Part shown: in pieces, positions 24,532-36,590 of the stretch
How the letters are laid out: each line of letters opens with the position of its first letter
Position numbering within the stretch: the first letter of the stretch is position 1
Origin: Blasia pusilla
Lineage: Eukaryota > Marchantiophyta > Marchantiopsida > Blasiales
Length of the DNA: 64,000 nucleotides
Reading direction: 5' to 3'
NCBI GenBank assembly: GCA_050084515.1
Contig: CM114272.1
Coordinates: forward strand, 48,236,001 to 48,300,000
The notes under the pieces: generated by a model
The model's input: only the letters and a program-made list of their open reading frames with translations
Told to the model about the DNA's origin: nothing
Databases searched by the model: none
Program-made: the position numbers and the translations under genes

Positions 24532-24651
24532 TCCCGCCAAAATGCGTGCGCGGAATCCTTTCAATTCGTAGCGCATTGTCTTGTACCGATTTGTTCGTTT
24601 AGGCCTGCGAAGGTCTGCGGAGCCAAAATTTGGCGGGACGTTGGCGGGAAA
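24532..24651 (+). promoter_or_regulatory. Cluster of three E2F-like sites upstream of MSH6
   Basis: Three matches to the plant E2F motif (TTTSSCGS-like): 24532-24542 (TCCCGCCAAAA, minus orientation), 24629-24638 (TTTGGCGGGA) and 24641-24651 (TTGGCGGGAAA). They lie 0.8-0.95 kb before the MSH6 start codon, just ahead of a likely 5' UTR region. E2F control of DNA replication and mismatch-repair genes in S phase is established in plants. That these sites drive MSH6 is an inference from position. The open frame 24403-24741 through this area shows no domain. Confidence 0.6.
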
Positions 24652-25475
24652 GGTATGGAGGGAGGGAAATCTCGGCGTTGTGTGTCTGGTACTTCTCCTC
24701 CTCATTCTCTTAAGAGCACAAGGAATTTCCGGTTCCTGTAAGATGCATTGAATTCCTGTGCTACGAATTTTTTCTATCCTCCGAACGCAGGGTTGGCTAG
24801 AGATAACACATGTTTATCTCCAGTGCTATTGCTCCATTTATGAAGTGTGCGATTCCTGGAGTTTGGATTGAATCCGGATGTCTCAGCTTCTCGCATTTTT
24901 TAGGAGGCAGGATTCGGTTTTGAGTACTTGTTGCATTCATGCTATCACGCCATGTGCTCGTCGATTAGGAGCGAGGAGAGCTAAAGTTGGTGCGGAGGGA
25001 TTGATAGATTAAGTTCGCCTACGGTGCTGTGAATTACTGCCGCTGTTCGGGTGTGGAAGAAATTGTATCTAGAATCTGGCGGAGAATTTTGAGTAATGAA
25101 ACACCCGCGGTGGTCCAGGCTCTGAATCTCGACGGGGAGAGGAAGTTCACGATCTCCGGGAATTGTGAGAAGACGTGGATTTCAATAGCCTTAGTCAACT
25201 AATAGTATCGGATGCCTCGAAGGCATAGAGTTGTTATAATGAAGGCGGTATCAAGGGATGGAGTTGTAGGGTTCAATGCCACTTATTGTAAGCTACAAGG
25301 CATGCCCTAAGCCCCGAGCTCAAAGGAGTTTTCGGGTCTCGGAGTGTTCTCTGACCGTCTGAAGGCTTTTGAGGGTTCAGTGATTGGAATTTGTGCAGTT
25401 GTGAGGTGACAATCTTAAATAAATGATGAGAGCCGGTCGTTGAACTGCTAAATTGCTGAAGGTTAGTGGTTATCG

Positions 25476-28400
25476 ATGGCGCCGCTGAAGAAAGGGGTTG
25501 CTCCGACCTCATCGGCATCGTCGCAGCGCACAATCGCTTCCTTCTTTGGGTCCAAGCCTCCTGCATGCAAGCCCAGCGAGGATTCTATGAAGAGTCCGAA
25601 GGTAAAGCTGAGTTTGAGTACTCCTGCTGAGGGTGGAGATGTGGTCCATCAATCCACTCCAATTATCAAGCGAGCTCGGACTGGTAGTAAGCACACGGAC
25701 TCAGTCACAACAGATGGTGAAGGAGAATTGAAATCACTGCCTCCAATTTCCCCGGAATTCAGACTGTTAGGAAAGAAAGATGACTACACGAAGTGCATTC
25801 CCACGCCCTCGCCCTCCGAGGGTCCCTGCCCAGCGAAATCGACCACCAAGACTTTCGCAAGAAGAAAGAGAAACTCTGCAAAATCAGCACTTCCAGGTGT
25901 GGTTGATCAGACACAACGGGAACTGACGTCTGGGGATGCACAGGAAGCCAAAGTTACTATCACTCCCGAACTAGTGATCGGTAAGAGACTGAAGGTTTGG
26001 TGGCCTCTAGATAAAGTCTGGTACTCTGGGCGAGTGAAAGCTTACGACGAATTGACGGGGAACCATGTGGTCGCATATGATGATGGTGAAGATGAGTCTG
26101 TGGTGCTTGATAACGAGAAAATTGAGTGGCTGGAAGAAGCAGAGGATCCGTCTCCAAAATCAACTGTCCCGGTGACGACTGCATGCAACCGCCGTCGACC
26201 AATTGAGCCCCATCCCTCCACCACCGGCACCAAGCGGAAGAAAACGGTGGTTAGTTGCGAGGATGCTGCTCCCAGAAGCCCAAAACAGGAGCCAGACGAG
26301 GAGGAGCGCGGGCCCGGAGAATCCAAGAGGCGGACCAAGAGGGCACGTATGATGGTCGTCGAAGAAGAAAGCCCTCTCAAATTGACTGTCAGCGATGACG
26401 TTTATGACGAGGTTGATATGCTATCACCTGCAAAAGAGGAGGTGATAGTACGGAGAAGGCTGAGGAAGAAGGTCTCGGTGATCGAGGATAATGATGTGCA
26501 AGAAATTACCCGGGTAGAAGCGGAGGAGGTCGAGGAACACAAGGTGGGGACGCGCCCCAGCAAGAGAAGTATTCTTTCAGCTCGGCGACTCCAGCTTGAG
26601 AAGATAGTTGATGACGATGAAAACATGTCACCGACACTGGACGAGAACGATGCAGCTGATCTTGTTCCCGAGAAACAGTCACTTAAATCCGATAAGGAGA
26701 AAGACCAAACGAGAGCAAAAGATTTTTTCTCCAAGCTTGGCGTTAAGCCACCCAAAGCCGCAAGGGAAGCTCTAGCTGGAGACTTGAAGTCTTCCTCTTC
26801 ACCTGAGAAAGAAAGATCTTGCAAAAGCCTCAAAGAAGTCGAAGCTGGTAAATAAAGCTTCACAGCTCGTCAAGTAATGTCATGATAGCATGAAGTAAAA
26901 ATCACGTAAATCGTAGAACTTTTTTCTCATTACCGGTTATTTAGCTCGTCGTTTGTAGATTACTCAAGGTCATCGGCTCCGTGCACGTGGGTTTACTTCC
27001 AGTTTTATGGTTTGACACTCAGCTGGCTACATGCTTTTTGCGCTGCAGAAAAGCTGGCTCGAGGTGAACTCCATTGCAGTTTGGTCGGCGAAGCAGCTCA
27101 GAGATTTGGTGGCCGAGTGGATGAGAAATTCAAGTTCCTGGGAAGGTGAGAAGCTCTGAGCAGTCTTCAGGGATTGCTCTTTCACCGGTTCAGTAATGTG
27201 TACAGTGTAATATAGGGACACAAGTAGGCGTGATGCGTTGCTCGTCCAGTTTCTTTCCATCACTATTTCTACTCATCTCCTCGGAATCGTTATAGATTTT
27301 ATCTTCCTTTCGTTTCATCTGATGTACCATTGCATTGTACAAATGAGGTTGTCGGTCTTGGGATTTCCTCTTCTAGATCAGATGTGTTTCTGGCACATCT
27401 CTTGAACGTGTGATTTATCCATAGTGTGAGTTGACGGATTTAAGTAATTACGTTTTTTAGCTCATGCTCAAGGAATGCAGCTAATTCCTTTGTCAATGTG
27501 TCTGCTAGTGGATAGGTTGTCTGGGAAAATGAGTAGCTAACCTCAGTACTCAAGTTCTACCCTTGCAGGTCACGCAGAGATGCTTCAGGCAGGCGTCCTT
27601 CAGATCCCGACTTCGATCCTAGGACTGTCCTTTTGCCTCCAGAATTTTTGAAGGGACTCTCGGGGGGCCAGGTGCTTTGTCTTGTCTTACTTTTCTGGAA
27701 GATTTCCTTGCGCGTTTGCGTCATTTGTTCGACTCTGGAGAATTTCCCATTTGAAATGTCTTGGCTAGATCGTAAAGGTTGTTTTACTGAACTGGCTATC
27801 CTTTGTCCTGCAACACAGCGTCAATGGTGGGAATTCAAATCTAAGCACATGGATAAGGTTCTTCTTTTCAAGGTAATCCCAAAATCGAAATTACTGGATC
27901 ATTGTTATTTTCTTACTCACTAGAAGTCTTTGGTTGTCCAGTTTGTGCAACCTTGGCTACCCTTATGGGTGTCAAGGTGTGTGGTTTCATCCCGAGTAGT
28001 ACGGCAAAGTCCTGCCGTTGCTGGTTTTGAAGGTTCTCAGGGTACTTGATAGTTCTGCAGATGGGGAAGTTTTATGAAATGTTCGAGATGGATGCCCATA
28101 TTGGATCTCAAGAGATAGATCTTCAGTACATGAAGGTTGGTGGCTCCAACTCTCAAGAAATCATTCAAGCTGTTTACTTTCTAGCAATGAAGGTTCAATT
28201 ATTGCTTCCTTTGGTGCTGCAAGTGTTACCTTGCAGTCTGAAAATGTAAAGAACTCATTTCTTGAGGAAGGAAATATGGCTAAAAATCTTCAAGGCTCAT
28301 GGTTTTTGCAGAAGGCTACTCTTCAGGTCAATCAATTCAATGGACCATCGATTGATGCTGCCTGCAAATTTCTCTGAGCATATGGTTCTGACTAACTAGT

Positions 28401-31400
28401 TGATGGTTCCATGCGATGTTTTTCCAGTGTAGCATTGAAGTTTCTAGCAATTCGATATTGTTGCTCTATGCCATATGACTTGCCACCCGTTGATTTTCAG
28501 GGTGAACAACCCCATTGTGGGTTTCCAGAGAAGAACTATGCTGTCAATGCAGAGAAATTAGCACGAAAGGTCTGACATTGCTTCTCATTCCATAGTCTTT
28601 CCTCATGCTTTGCCTTATTTCCTCCTGTCTTTGCAATCATATGAGGTCCACATGACATGATAAAGAATGTCACTAGTTTTGTGACTGAAAAAGTCCGTTT
28701 CAAGGTCATTGTTTCCAATCATCACTGGATCCTAAAAATGAGGCTATTTTGACAGTATTCGGCGTAGATGGTGTGCGTTTCATGTCTTTATGGGTTGTGG
28801 ACCTTCCCGTCAGTCTTGCACTCAAGAAGCTTAGAGTTGTAATCGGTATTACTTAATTGCAATCAATAAGCTGTCAAACCTGCCTTGCAATTCAGGGCTA
28901 CCGGGTGCTCATTGTGGAGCAAACTGAGACTCCTGATCAGCTGGAGCAGCGCAGGAGAGAAACTGGCTCCAAGGACAAGGTATGCATGTAGTGACGTTTT
29001 ATTATGTCAAAGGCACTTGCAAGTTGCATGATTCAGTCACTGACACACTCAACTGGAAACAGGTTGTGAAGCGTGAAGTATGTGGAGTCATTACAAAGGG
29101 AACAATAGTTGATGGGGACATGCTGGTGGCTAGACCTGATGCTGCCTTCTTGATGTCCATCACTGAAATGCCTCCCCCCTCAGACGCAATTCCAGAATCT
29201 CAGGCTTGTATCATTGGGATATGTACAGTGGATACATCAACCAGTCATATAATGTTGGGCCAGGTGGAGTTGGCTTCTTTTCGCAGTTTGCAGTTCATAC
29301 GATCAAATTGATGTCTGATCTGAAAGTTTGACAGGTTCCATTTAATGTTTAACGTCCCCAGAGGAGCTGTGTGGATGTGTTGTAGGATGTAATGTGCCTA
29401 GTAACTACACTTGTTTTGTGTTTTGTCTGCTGTGGAGTGCCACCCAGAACTCATGACTTCGTTGTTTCTTGCAGTTTACTGATGACTCTGCCAGATCACG
29501 GCTACGGTCAGTACTGTCAGAGTTAAGGCCTGTTGAGCTAGTTAAGCCTCAGGGATTGCTATCAGATGCCACGGAACGTGCGCTAAAAGATCACACCAGG
29601 TGTCCGCTTGTCAATACCTTGAAACCTGGCAAAGAGTTTTGGGATGCCGCGCAGTCTCTCAAGGAGCTTACCATTATTTATGAAAGTCTCCAAGAAAGGG
29701 AAAAGCCTTCTGGCAAGCTTGAAAAGAGTAAGGTCGAACGCGCACTAGAGCCGCAGGAACACCTGTTGCCTAAGGCTCTCCGGCAGGTAGTTGATTGTGG
29801 AACTGAAGGTGAAGCAGCTTTGTCAGCTTTGGGAGGTAGCTTGTTTTATTTGAGGCAAGCATTGTTGGATCAGACATTACTGAGGTTAGGGCGGATTGAT
29901 CTTCTCCCAGGCTCAGATTCGTTCCGCAGAGCTGAATCTGCAGCTGCTACCAAGGGGTCCGAATGGACAGAGGGTGGCGTTTTAGATGACAGAGTTTGTG
30001 AAGGAAACATGGCAAGAGATCATGTGGAGCCTTACATGGGAATGGACTCAGCTGCTTTGGAGAACCTGGAGATAATTGAAAATAATAGAGATGGTGGAAC
30101 TTCAGGGTTAGTCTTCTGGCCCAACTTCTGTACCATTATAGTGCACATTCATACTTGAGCTTTATGTGCTTGAGTAGTTGTCCATCGTGGTTTTTAGCAC
30201 CTAGCCATGGGTTTTTGGATGGTATTTGCAAGCAGGATTGTAATATGGTTTGTGGTTCACTAATGAACCTTTTATTTGGGGCCCACTTCAGGACTCTTCT
30301 GGCTCACTTGGATCATTGTGCGACACCGTATGGAAGGAGGTTGCTCCGGCAATGGCTCATCAGGCCTCTTCTCCGGGTAGATGCCATTGTGCAAAGGCAA
30401 CAGGTTATCTTGGACCTGAAGGTAGTCCCTTATCTTAGAATTTTCTCTTCAACAACTTGAAGTGTAAATGTGCCGTCTGCTCTTTTGAACAGCGTACGTC
30501 AAGAAAGTAAGCTTATTTTTTCCCCTTTGTTTTCCTATGAAAGAAGAGCAAGGTTGCTGAACTGATTTTCAAACTTAATTTCACACATTGCGCCTGACAT
30601 TGAATGGGCAAGTGTCTATCAATGTGGAGCTGTATTTTGCTTGCAGTTATCTCCAGTCTATGTTCTAGTGCTTCAGTGTGGATGCATGAACTTGGCTCTA
30701 AGTATGTAATCGTTACTGGTTGGGTCATGCAGGGTGTAGCAGCAGATGGAGCAACGAAGTTTAGGAAGGAGTTGGCAGGTCAACCGGACATGGAACGCCT
30801 GCTCTCTAGACTGCATGCATGCAGGTGAGGTGAAACAGTTTTGATTGTTTGGAATGCTTGTTGATTCCTTGTTCTTCTTGAGGGACGCAGCACTTCAGGC
30901 AATGGGCCCAAGGCTGTCTCCACTGTGCTATTTGGCTGTTGTCCCAGCCCTTTGGCCTTTGGGTCTTCTGGGACTGTGGAAGTAATTACTCTCTCAAGGC
31001 CCATGTTTCACGTCCCTTGATTGTACTTGTGTCCAACCCTAGGTATACGTTGGAGTTGTTCTGACTTGTGTTCATGTCAATTGGGTCTTCTTTCTCCCAG
31101 TGATGCAAGTGGAAGAAATGCTCAAAAAGTAGTACTCTATGAGGATGCTGCCAAGAAGCAGCTGCAAGAATTCATGGCTGCCCTTCGTGGATGCCGAGCT
31201 CTGTTGCAAGCTGTAAAATGTTTTGAAGATGTCCTGCCTGCACTGGCTTCAAGTAAATTGAAGAAGCTTGCGGTTCCAGGTGTGTGTTGCTTGCTGCTAT
31301 TGTCAGTCTCCCGGGATCTCCATATAGTACCCTCTATACTTTGTGGTCTGTTTTTATTTTATTTTATTGTTGAGTGATAAGTTTCTGTCCTTCTCCTTGA

Positions 31401-34400
31401 TCACTTCTGAAAGTGACAATATTCAATTGTAGATAATCCTTCCTCCAGTGTCATACATCTGGCACCAACCTTATGGATTTTCCTTTTCCGTGTGTGATAT
31501 CCAGGTGATGGAAGTGTTGACATGACGGCAATCATAGAACACTTTGAGACGGCTTTTGATTACAAGGAAGCGGAGAAGACAGGCCGTATAGTACCACGTG
31601 AAGGTGTGGATGAAGATTTTGACGAGGCTGATGCAACGGTCACAGATGTAACTGAGAAATTGATGGACTACATTGACAAGCAGCGCAGAAAGTTTGGGAA
31701 TTCATCAGAGGTAGACTAAGTGTTACCAGCTGACACTTCTTGTGGAATAATCTTTTTCAGGTCTTTTATAAGCAGAGTCGTGCATGATTTTCCCAAACAG
31801 GATAGACCTGTGTCTTAACAATGGAACGCAAATTGAACCTCACAAGTTGCCATGTGGATGTAGATCAATTATGTAACAGTTGGCAAGGAAGCATATCAGA
31901 TGGAAGTTCCAGAGACTTTACATTCCAAGGTGCCGACTAGCTTTGAAGTGCGGTCTTCTCGGAAGGTTTGCTCCCTACATCAGTATGTTTGGCCAGTATC
32001 TAGCCCAAGGTTTTTGCAATTCTTGTCTGTATTTGAAACCATAATGTTGATTGGCATTGTATAGAATTCTACGGATACCTGGGAGGGCCAATTGATTTTG
32101 GAGAATGATCATGACGGTTGAGAATTTATATACCGCTGTTGGAATTTGTCAGGGCTACCGACGGTACTGGACTCCAGAAATCAAGGAACTACTACAAGAA
32201 CTGGCTGCTGGAGAGCAGCAGCGGGAGCTTGCACTGCGTGGAATATTGCAGGGTCTTGTGAAACGCTTCTGTCAACATTATCAACATTGGCTTTGTTTGA
32301 TTAAATCGGTTGCTGGTGAGATGCTTTCATGAGATGGATATTTTGTAGGTTGGATGCCGTCTGAGATACATATATCAAGTCATCCTCAAGTAAGCAGCTT
32401 CATAGGATTAGTGGATTTTCAGTGGGAGGTCTCTCATATGATTATCCTTTCACTGAATGAGGCTTTGGCCTCGAATTCTTACAAATATATTTACAATTTC
32501 TGCAGAGATCGATGTTCTCATAAGCTTAACAGAGGCTAGCGAGTATGACGCTTCAAATTGCCGGCCATCATTCAACTCAAACACATCTCCTCAAACCCCG
32601 ATGATTGTTGCGAAAGGGCTTCGTCATGCTACTCTGAGGCCGACAGGAGGTGGAACTGTGGTCCCAAATGATATAATGTTAGGCTCTGAAGCCACCCCCT
32701 TCATGCTACTTACTGGACCAAATATGGGTGGCAAGTCTACTCTTATTCGTCAAGTCTGTCTTGCAGTTGTTCTAGCTCAGGTACGGACCTGTAACTTCTT
32801 CAATGGCAAATTGTCATATATTGTTCTCTTCCTGAAGCTTTTGTGGATGGGGCTACGCAAGAAATCACTTGACTGAGCAAAGATCTGCCTGAAAATGTTC
32901 TTTAACTGATGGTCGTACAGCTCTTTTACTGATTGTCGTCCAACCGCAGGTGGGTGCATATGTGCCTGCAGAGAAGTTTGAACTATCCCCTGTGGATAGA
33001 CTGTTTGTGCGCATGGGAGCAAGGGATCACATCATGGCTGGCCAAAGCACTTTCCTGGTGGAGCTTTCTGAGACAGCATCAATGTTGGTGGGTGATCCCC
33101 ACCCCCTCTCTGAAGTACCACCAGCTTATGCAGAGCTTATGTTTTCTAGGAAACAAAGGATATGATATTTCGGAGCCAATCCATTGGGTTCTCTTGTTTC
33201 CCATTTGTAACATGGAGATCAACCCGGTCAGCTTTTGCGGATTGTGCATATAAATGATTTGCTTTGGCAAGAAGGGCACCAACTGTCCCGTTCTCAGATC
33301 TTGTAGAAAATGCTCAACAGATTGCTGACTGCCTCACCAGTGCAGAATATGGAGAAATTGCAGAGATTTGCCCCTCTTTACGCCTGCAAAGATTTTCTGT
33401 GAATCTGAGTTGCACTTTGGAATCTACATTCTAGAGCGAGAGGGGCCTGCTTATTTTTGTAGGAAATATGAACCAAGCTGCTAATCTAGTCGGGTGGATG
33501 GTCCTGGCTTACAGAGGTGTGCCACAAGCAACTCGCTGGTTGCCTTGGACGAATTGGGCCGTGGCACATCTACTTCAGATGGGCAGGCTATTGCGTGAGT
33601 TCCTCGAAGCTTAATCCATTTCGTTTTCCTTCACTTCAACCTTCTGTTTGTTGTTAGTGTCGGGCTGACCTTATCTGTCGGTGATCTACAATTCCAGCTT
33701 ACACTGTTACCTCAGGTGAGTGTCGTCAGAAAGCGAGTGTCTTACATGATTCCTCTCTGAACTGTGTTATGCAGGCATGCTGTGATGGAACACCTAGCCC
33801 ACACAGTTGGTTGCAGAGGAATTTTCTCCACTCATTACCATCGACTTGCAACCAATTACTCCGCTGATCCTCGAGTAAGTGAAATCCTCCGGCATCACCT
33901 AAAAGAACTGTTTACAATCTGCTCATGTAGTGTCCTTGATTCTGGTTGTTGTTTGTGCTCAATGGTTTTCCAACATTATCCATTGCTGGCGTCGTAGGTG
34001 GGACTCTATCACATGTCATGCAAAGTCGGTGCTGAGGCAGGGGGCCTGGAAGAAGTTACGTTTCTCTACAAGCTTGCATCAGGAAGTTGCCCAAAGAGCT
34101 ATGGTGTGAACGTAGCGCGTTTGGCAGGTGAAATTCAAGTTACTTTTCCCGAAGTTGCAGCCAATACGTGGAGCCCTTTCATGAATTCATCTGATGGGGA
34201 AGGCTCATGTAGTTGGAATTGTTTCAGTTCAACTGTCTGTTTGTTTACTCTTTTCTCTGCCAAGCTTACAAAAGTCGGGTTACTTGGACAGGCATGCCAG
34301 AAGCTGTGCTTCAAAGAGCTGCAGCACGCGCTTCAGAGCTTGAGCTCTCATGGGGAGAAGGTGACAATAGTCTGAAAGAAGGGTCGGCTAAGGAACAAGC

Positions 34401-34557
34401 GGGCAAGACGAGTCAAATTGTCGACATCGACATAATAATGAAAGATGTCTTTGACCTTCTCGAGAAGCTCCCGGGTGACGAGGAGGCCATTAACAATAGA
34501 GTAGATGTCTTGTTGCCATTTTGGAATAAGGCCAAGCAAATATTTTTAATGGCCTGA
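25476..34557 (+). CDS. MSH6: DNA mismatch repair protein MSH6 (21 exons, 1515 aa)
   Basis: Nuclear MutS homologue that pairs with MSH2 to recognise base mismatches and short loops. Exons by GT-AG and frame: 25476-26847, 27049-27145, 27569-27671, 27819-27872, 28061-28135, 28501-28569, 28896-28979, 29063-29263, 29475-30106, 30292-30421, 30733-30824, 31101-31279, 31505-31710, 31864-31965, 32153-32315, 32506-32780, 32950-33087, 33515-33594, 33775-33874, 33998-34127, 34292-34557. They sum to 4548 nt, a whole number of codons with no internal stop. Visible motifs: PIP box QRTIASFF (residues 17-24), Tudor domain (about 166-220), mismatch-binding [10 protein letters not shown] with the Phe-x-Glu at about 546-548, Walker [10 protein letters not shown] (about 1257-1265), Walker B LDELGRG (about 1335-1341), and STHYHRL. 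An in-frame TAG at 25464-25466 supports the start. PIP box plus Tudor favours MSH6 over plant MSH7. The linker (220-480) is long, acidic and lysine-rich. Confidence 0.95.
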
Positions 34558-35887
34558 GTTGCGGTCTTGCCCGAGTGACAGCAAGGACAGTAATGTAGTA
34601 GTAATGATGTACTACATTGGCCACAATTTTTTGAATTCTGTCGGGCGTCGCTAGTAAAAGCCTTAAAATCCGAATCCGACCGATGTGTAGGTATGTCGAT
34701 CGGCGCCGGAGCAGACGTCTCTATGAATCTTTGGGCACATCTTATCATATCTGCCAAAAGGTGCTATTGATTGGTCCACACCAACAGGGCGAGTGGCGTC
34801 CCGCCCGCCTCCCCCGCGAGGGAGAGACGATGTTCCGCGGGGATGGGCGAACGCGCTTTGGGGCCGCCCGGCCTCCGGGACGAGATCATGCGTACTTATC
34901 TAGGTTCATCTTTCTTTCATTGATAACCGGAGAACCAGATCAGTCCTTCACCTTTTCCGTGAGGGCTACACATATCACGGGCCGTGATATGTGTAGCCCT
35001 CACGGAATGTTACTTCTGTCCACCCAGAGGCCATAATAAATACTGTATCTGGTACCTTAGTTTTGATGGGCAATGTTTAGGGGAAAATGTTTAGGGCATC
35101 GGTTGTCCGCGACGATGCAAGTACAACTCGCAACAAAGGTGCCTTAACGTAGCATTTTAACGTATTCATGAATTACCTTTTCCTCCGTGTCACCGGAGTC
35201 GCAACGGTCAGCCGCACGATAGTCCGAGAGATCAGAGGAGTTATTGCTGCCTCGTGGGCCATGTCTGAGGCAATGAACGGGGAGAACCGGGGTTACGAGT
35301 AATCGTACCCGGCTAAAATAAAAAATTTCCGATTCAATCCAAACGCGTCGCGAAAAAATTGGCAGGTTTAGGGGGATTTCTTTGTGAACGTATATGAAAT
35401 GCCGGTTGGACCCTAAATTTACCGGTCTGGGCTCTGGAACACCGGTTTTGTACCTGTTATCGTGAAAAAACTCTCCGGACTATGGTTTGAGGCCGGCCCC
35501 AACGGTCATGGTTTGTGATTCGCGGGCTTCGTGCCAAACAGTGGTACTTCCAGAAGCGTCGCTTGGCTTCGCGGGTTTATTGCCCGGCTGGCGGTCAATC
35601 AAGGCTTTGGGTTCTGGGTTAGTCGCCCGGCTGGCTTCACATGGCTGGAGCCCCAGTCGCCCTTACAGCCCACGGTGCCCACTGCCCACCCCGGGAAACT
35701 AGTATTATCTCGGGCTTCGTGCCAACGCAATGTATTTCCCTGGTAGGGGCGTAAAGCCATGAAGGCTGTCGGTTCTGGCTTATTCGCCCGACTCGGATGG
35801 TACCATCCCACGGATTCCCACCGCTCGAGCGTCGGCCCCCAAAAGTCTACCGGGTTATAACGAAAAGTCTACGAAAAGGGGTGACAG
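34558..35887. other. GC-rich intergenic DNA after MSH6
   Basis: No gene seen. It contains the 53-bp palindrome (34955-35007). It also carries short repeats such as GGGCTTCGTGCCAA (about 35524 and 35704) and a TTATTCGCCCGA...CGGATGGTACCA block near 35780 that recurs near 36744. The segment 34866-34940 (GCCCGGCCTCCGGGACGAG onward) recurs at 36516-36590 at the end of the duplicated MSH6 exons. Confidence 0.5.
34955..35007. repeat. Perfect 53-bp palindrome (26-bp arms, 1-nt centre)
   Basis: Arms 34955-34980 and 34982-35007 are exact reverse complements around a single G at 34981. The left arm begins TTCCGTGAGGGCTACACATA. It lies 400 bp after the MSH6 stop codon and between the two copies of the duplicated MSH6 end. 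Near-zero-loop palindromes of this length are unstable, so it is probably young or could be an assembly or library artefact. Confidence 0.85.
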
Positions 35888-36590
35888 TAGTGTCCTTGAT
35901 CCGTGGTTGTTGTTTGTGCTCAACGCTTTTCCTACATTATCCATTGCTGGCGTCGTAGGTGGGACTCTATCACATGTCATGCAAAGTCGGTGCTAAGGCA
36001 GGGGGTCTGGAAGAAGTTACGTTTCTCTACAAGCTTGCATCAGGAAGTTGCCCAAAGGGCTATGGTGTGAACGTAGCGCGTTTAGCAGGTGAAATTCAAG
36101 TTACTTTTCCCGAAGTTGCAGTCAAGACGTGGAGCCCTTTCATGAATTCTTCTGACGGGGAAGGCTCATGTAGTTGGAATTGTTTCAGGTCAACTGTCTG
36201 TTTGTTTACTCTTTTCTCTCCGAAGCTTACAGAAGTCGGTAACTTGGACAGGCTCTTTGCAGCTGTGCTTCAAAGAGCTGCAGCACGCGCTTCAGAGCTT
36301 GAGCTCTCATGGGGAGAAGGTGACAATAGACTGAAAGAAGGGTCGGCTAAGGAACAAACGGGCGAGACGAGCAAAATTGTCGACATCGACATAATAATGA
36401 AATATGTCTTTGACCTTCTCGAGAAGCTCCCGGGTGACGAGGAGGCCATTAATAATAGAGTAGATTTCTTGTTGCCATTTTGGAATAAGGCCAAGCACTC
36501 TCCCTTAATTTGGCTGCCCGGCCTACGGGACGAGATCATGCATACTCATCTTTCTTTTCTTTCATTGATAACCGGGCGGGCCTGATCCCA
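35888..36590 (+). pseudogene. Duplicated 3' end of MSH6 (last intron, two exons and flank)
   Basis: 35888-36497 repeats 33928-34538 with a shift of about 1960 bp and few differences. It covers the end of intron 19, exon 20 (35959-36088 here), the last intron and the last exon. After a gap of about 330 bp relative to the parent, 36516-36590 matches 34866-34940. No upstream MSH6 exons are present, so this is a partial copy and not a second gene. One open frame (35959-36585) runs through exon, intron and last exon: one-base changes put the unspliced intron in frame with both exons, and the end gains a different C-terminus. Confidence 0.85.

Noticed and set aside
24403-24741. 112-codon plus frame upstream of MSH6
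   Set aside because: GC-rich promoter region with E2F-like sites; no recognisable domain and overlapping frame on the other strand.
26402-26863. 153-codon minus-strand frame, Ser-rich
   Set aside because: Shadow of MSH6 exon 1 on the opposite strand; no motif of its own.
25476-34557. MSH7 or MSH3 as the identity of the MutS gene
   Set aside because: The PIP box together with the Tudor domain and the [10 protein letters not shown] and QGYR/RYWTP-type blocks fit MSH6 better; plant MSH7 lacks the Tudor domain.
35959-36585. A second functional MSH6-like gene
   Set aside because: Only the last two exons are present, with no ATPase Walker A or mismatch domain upstream.
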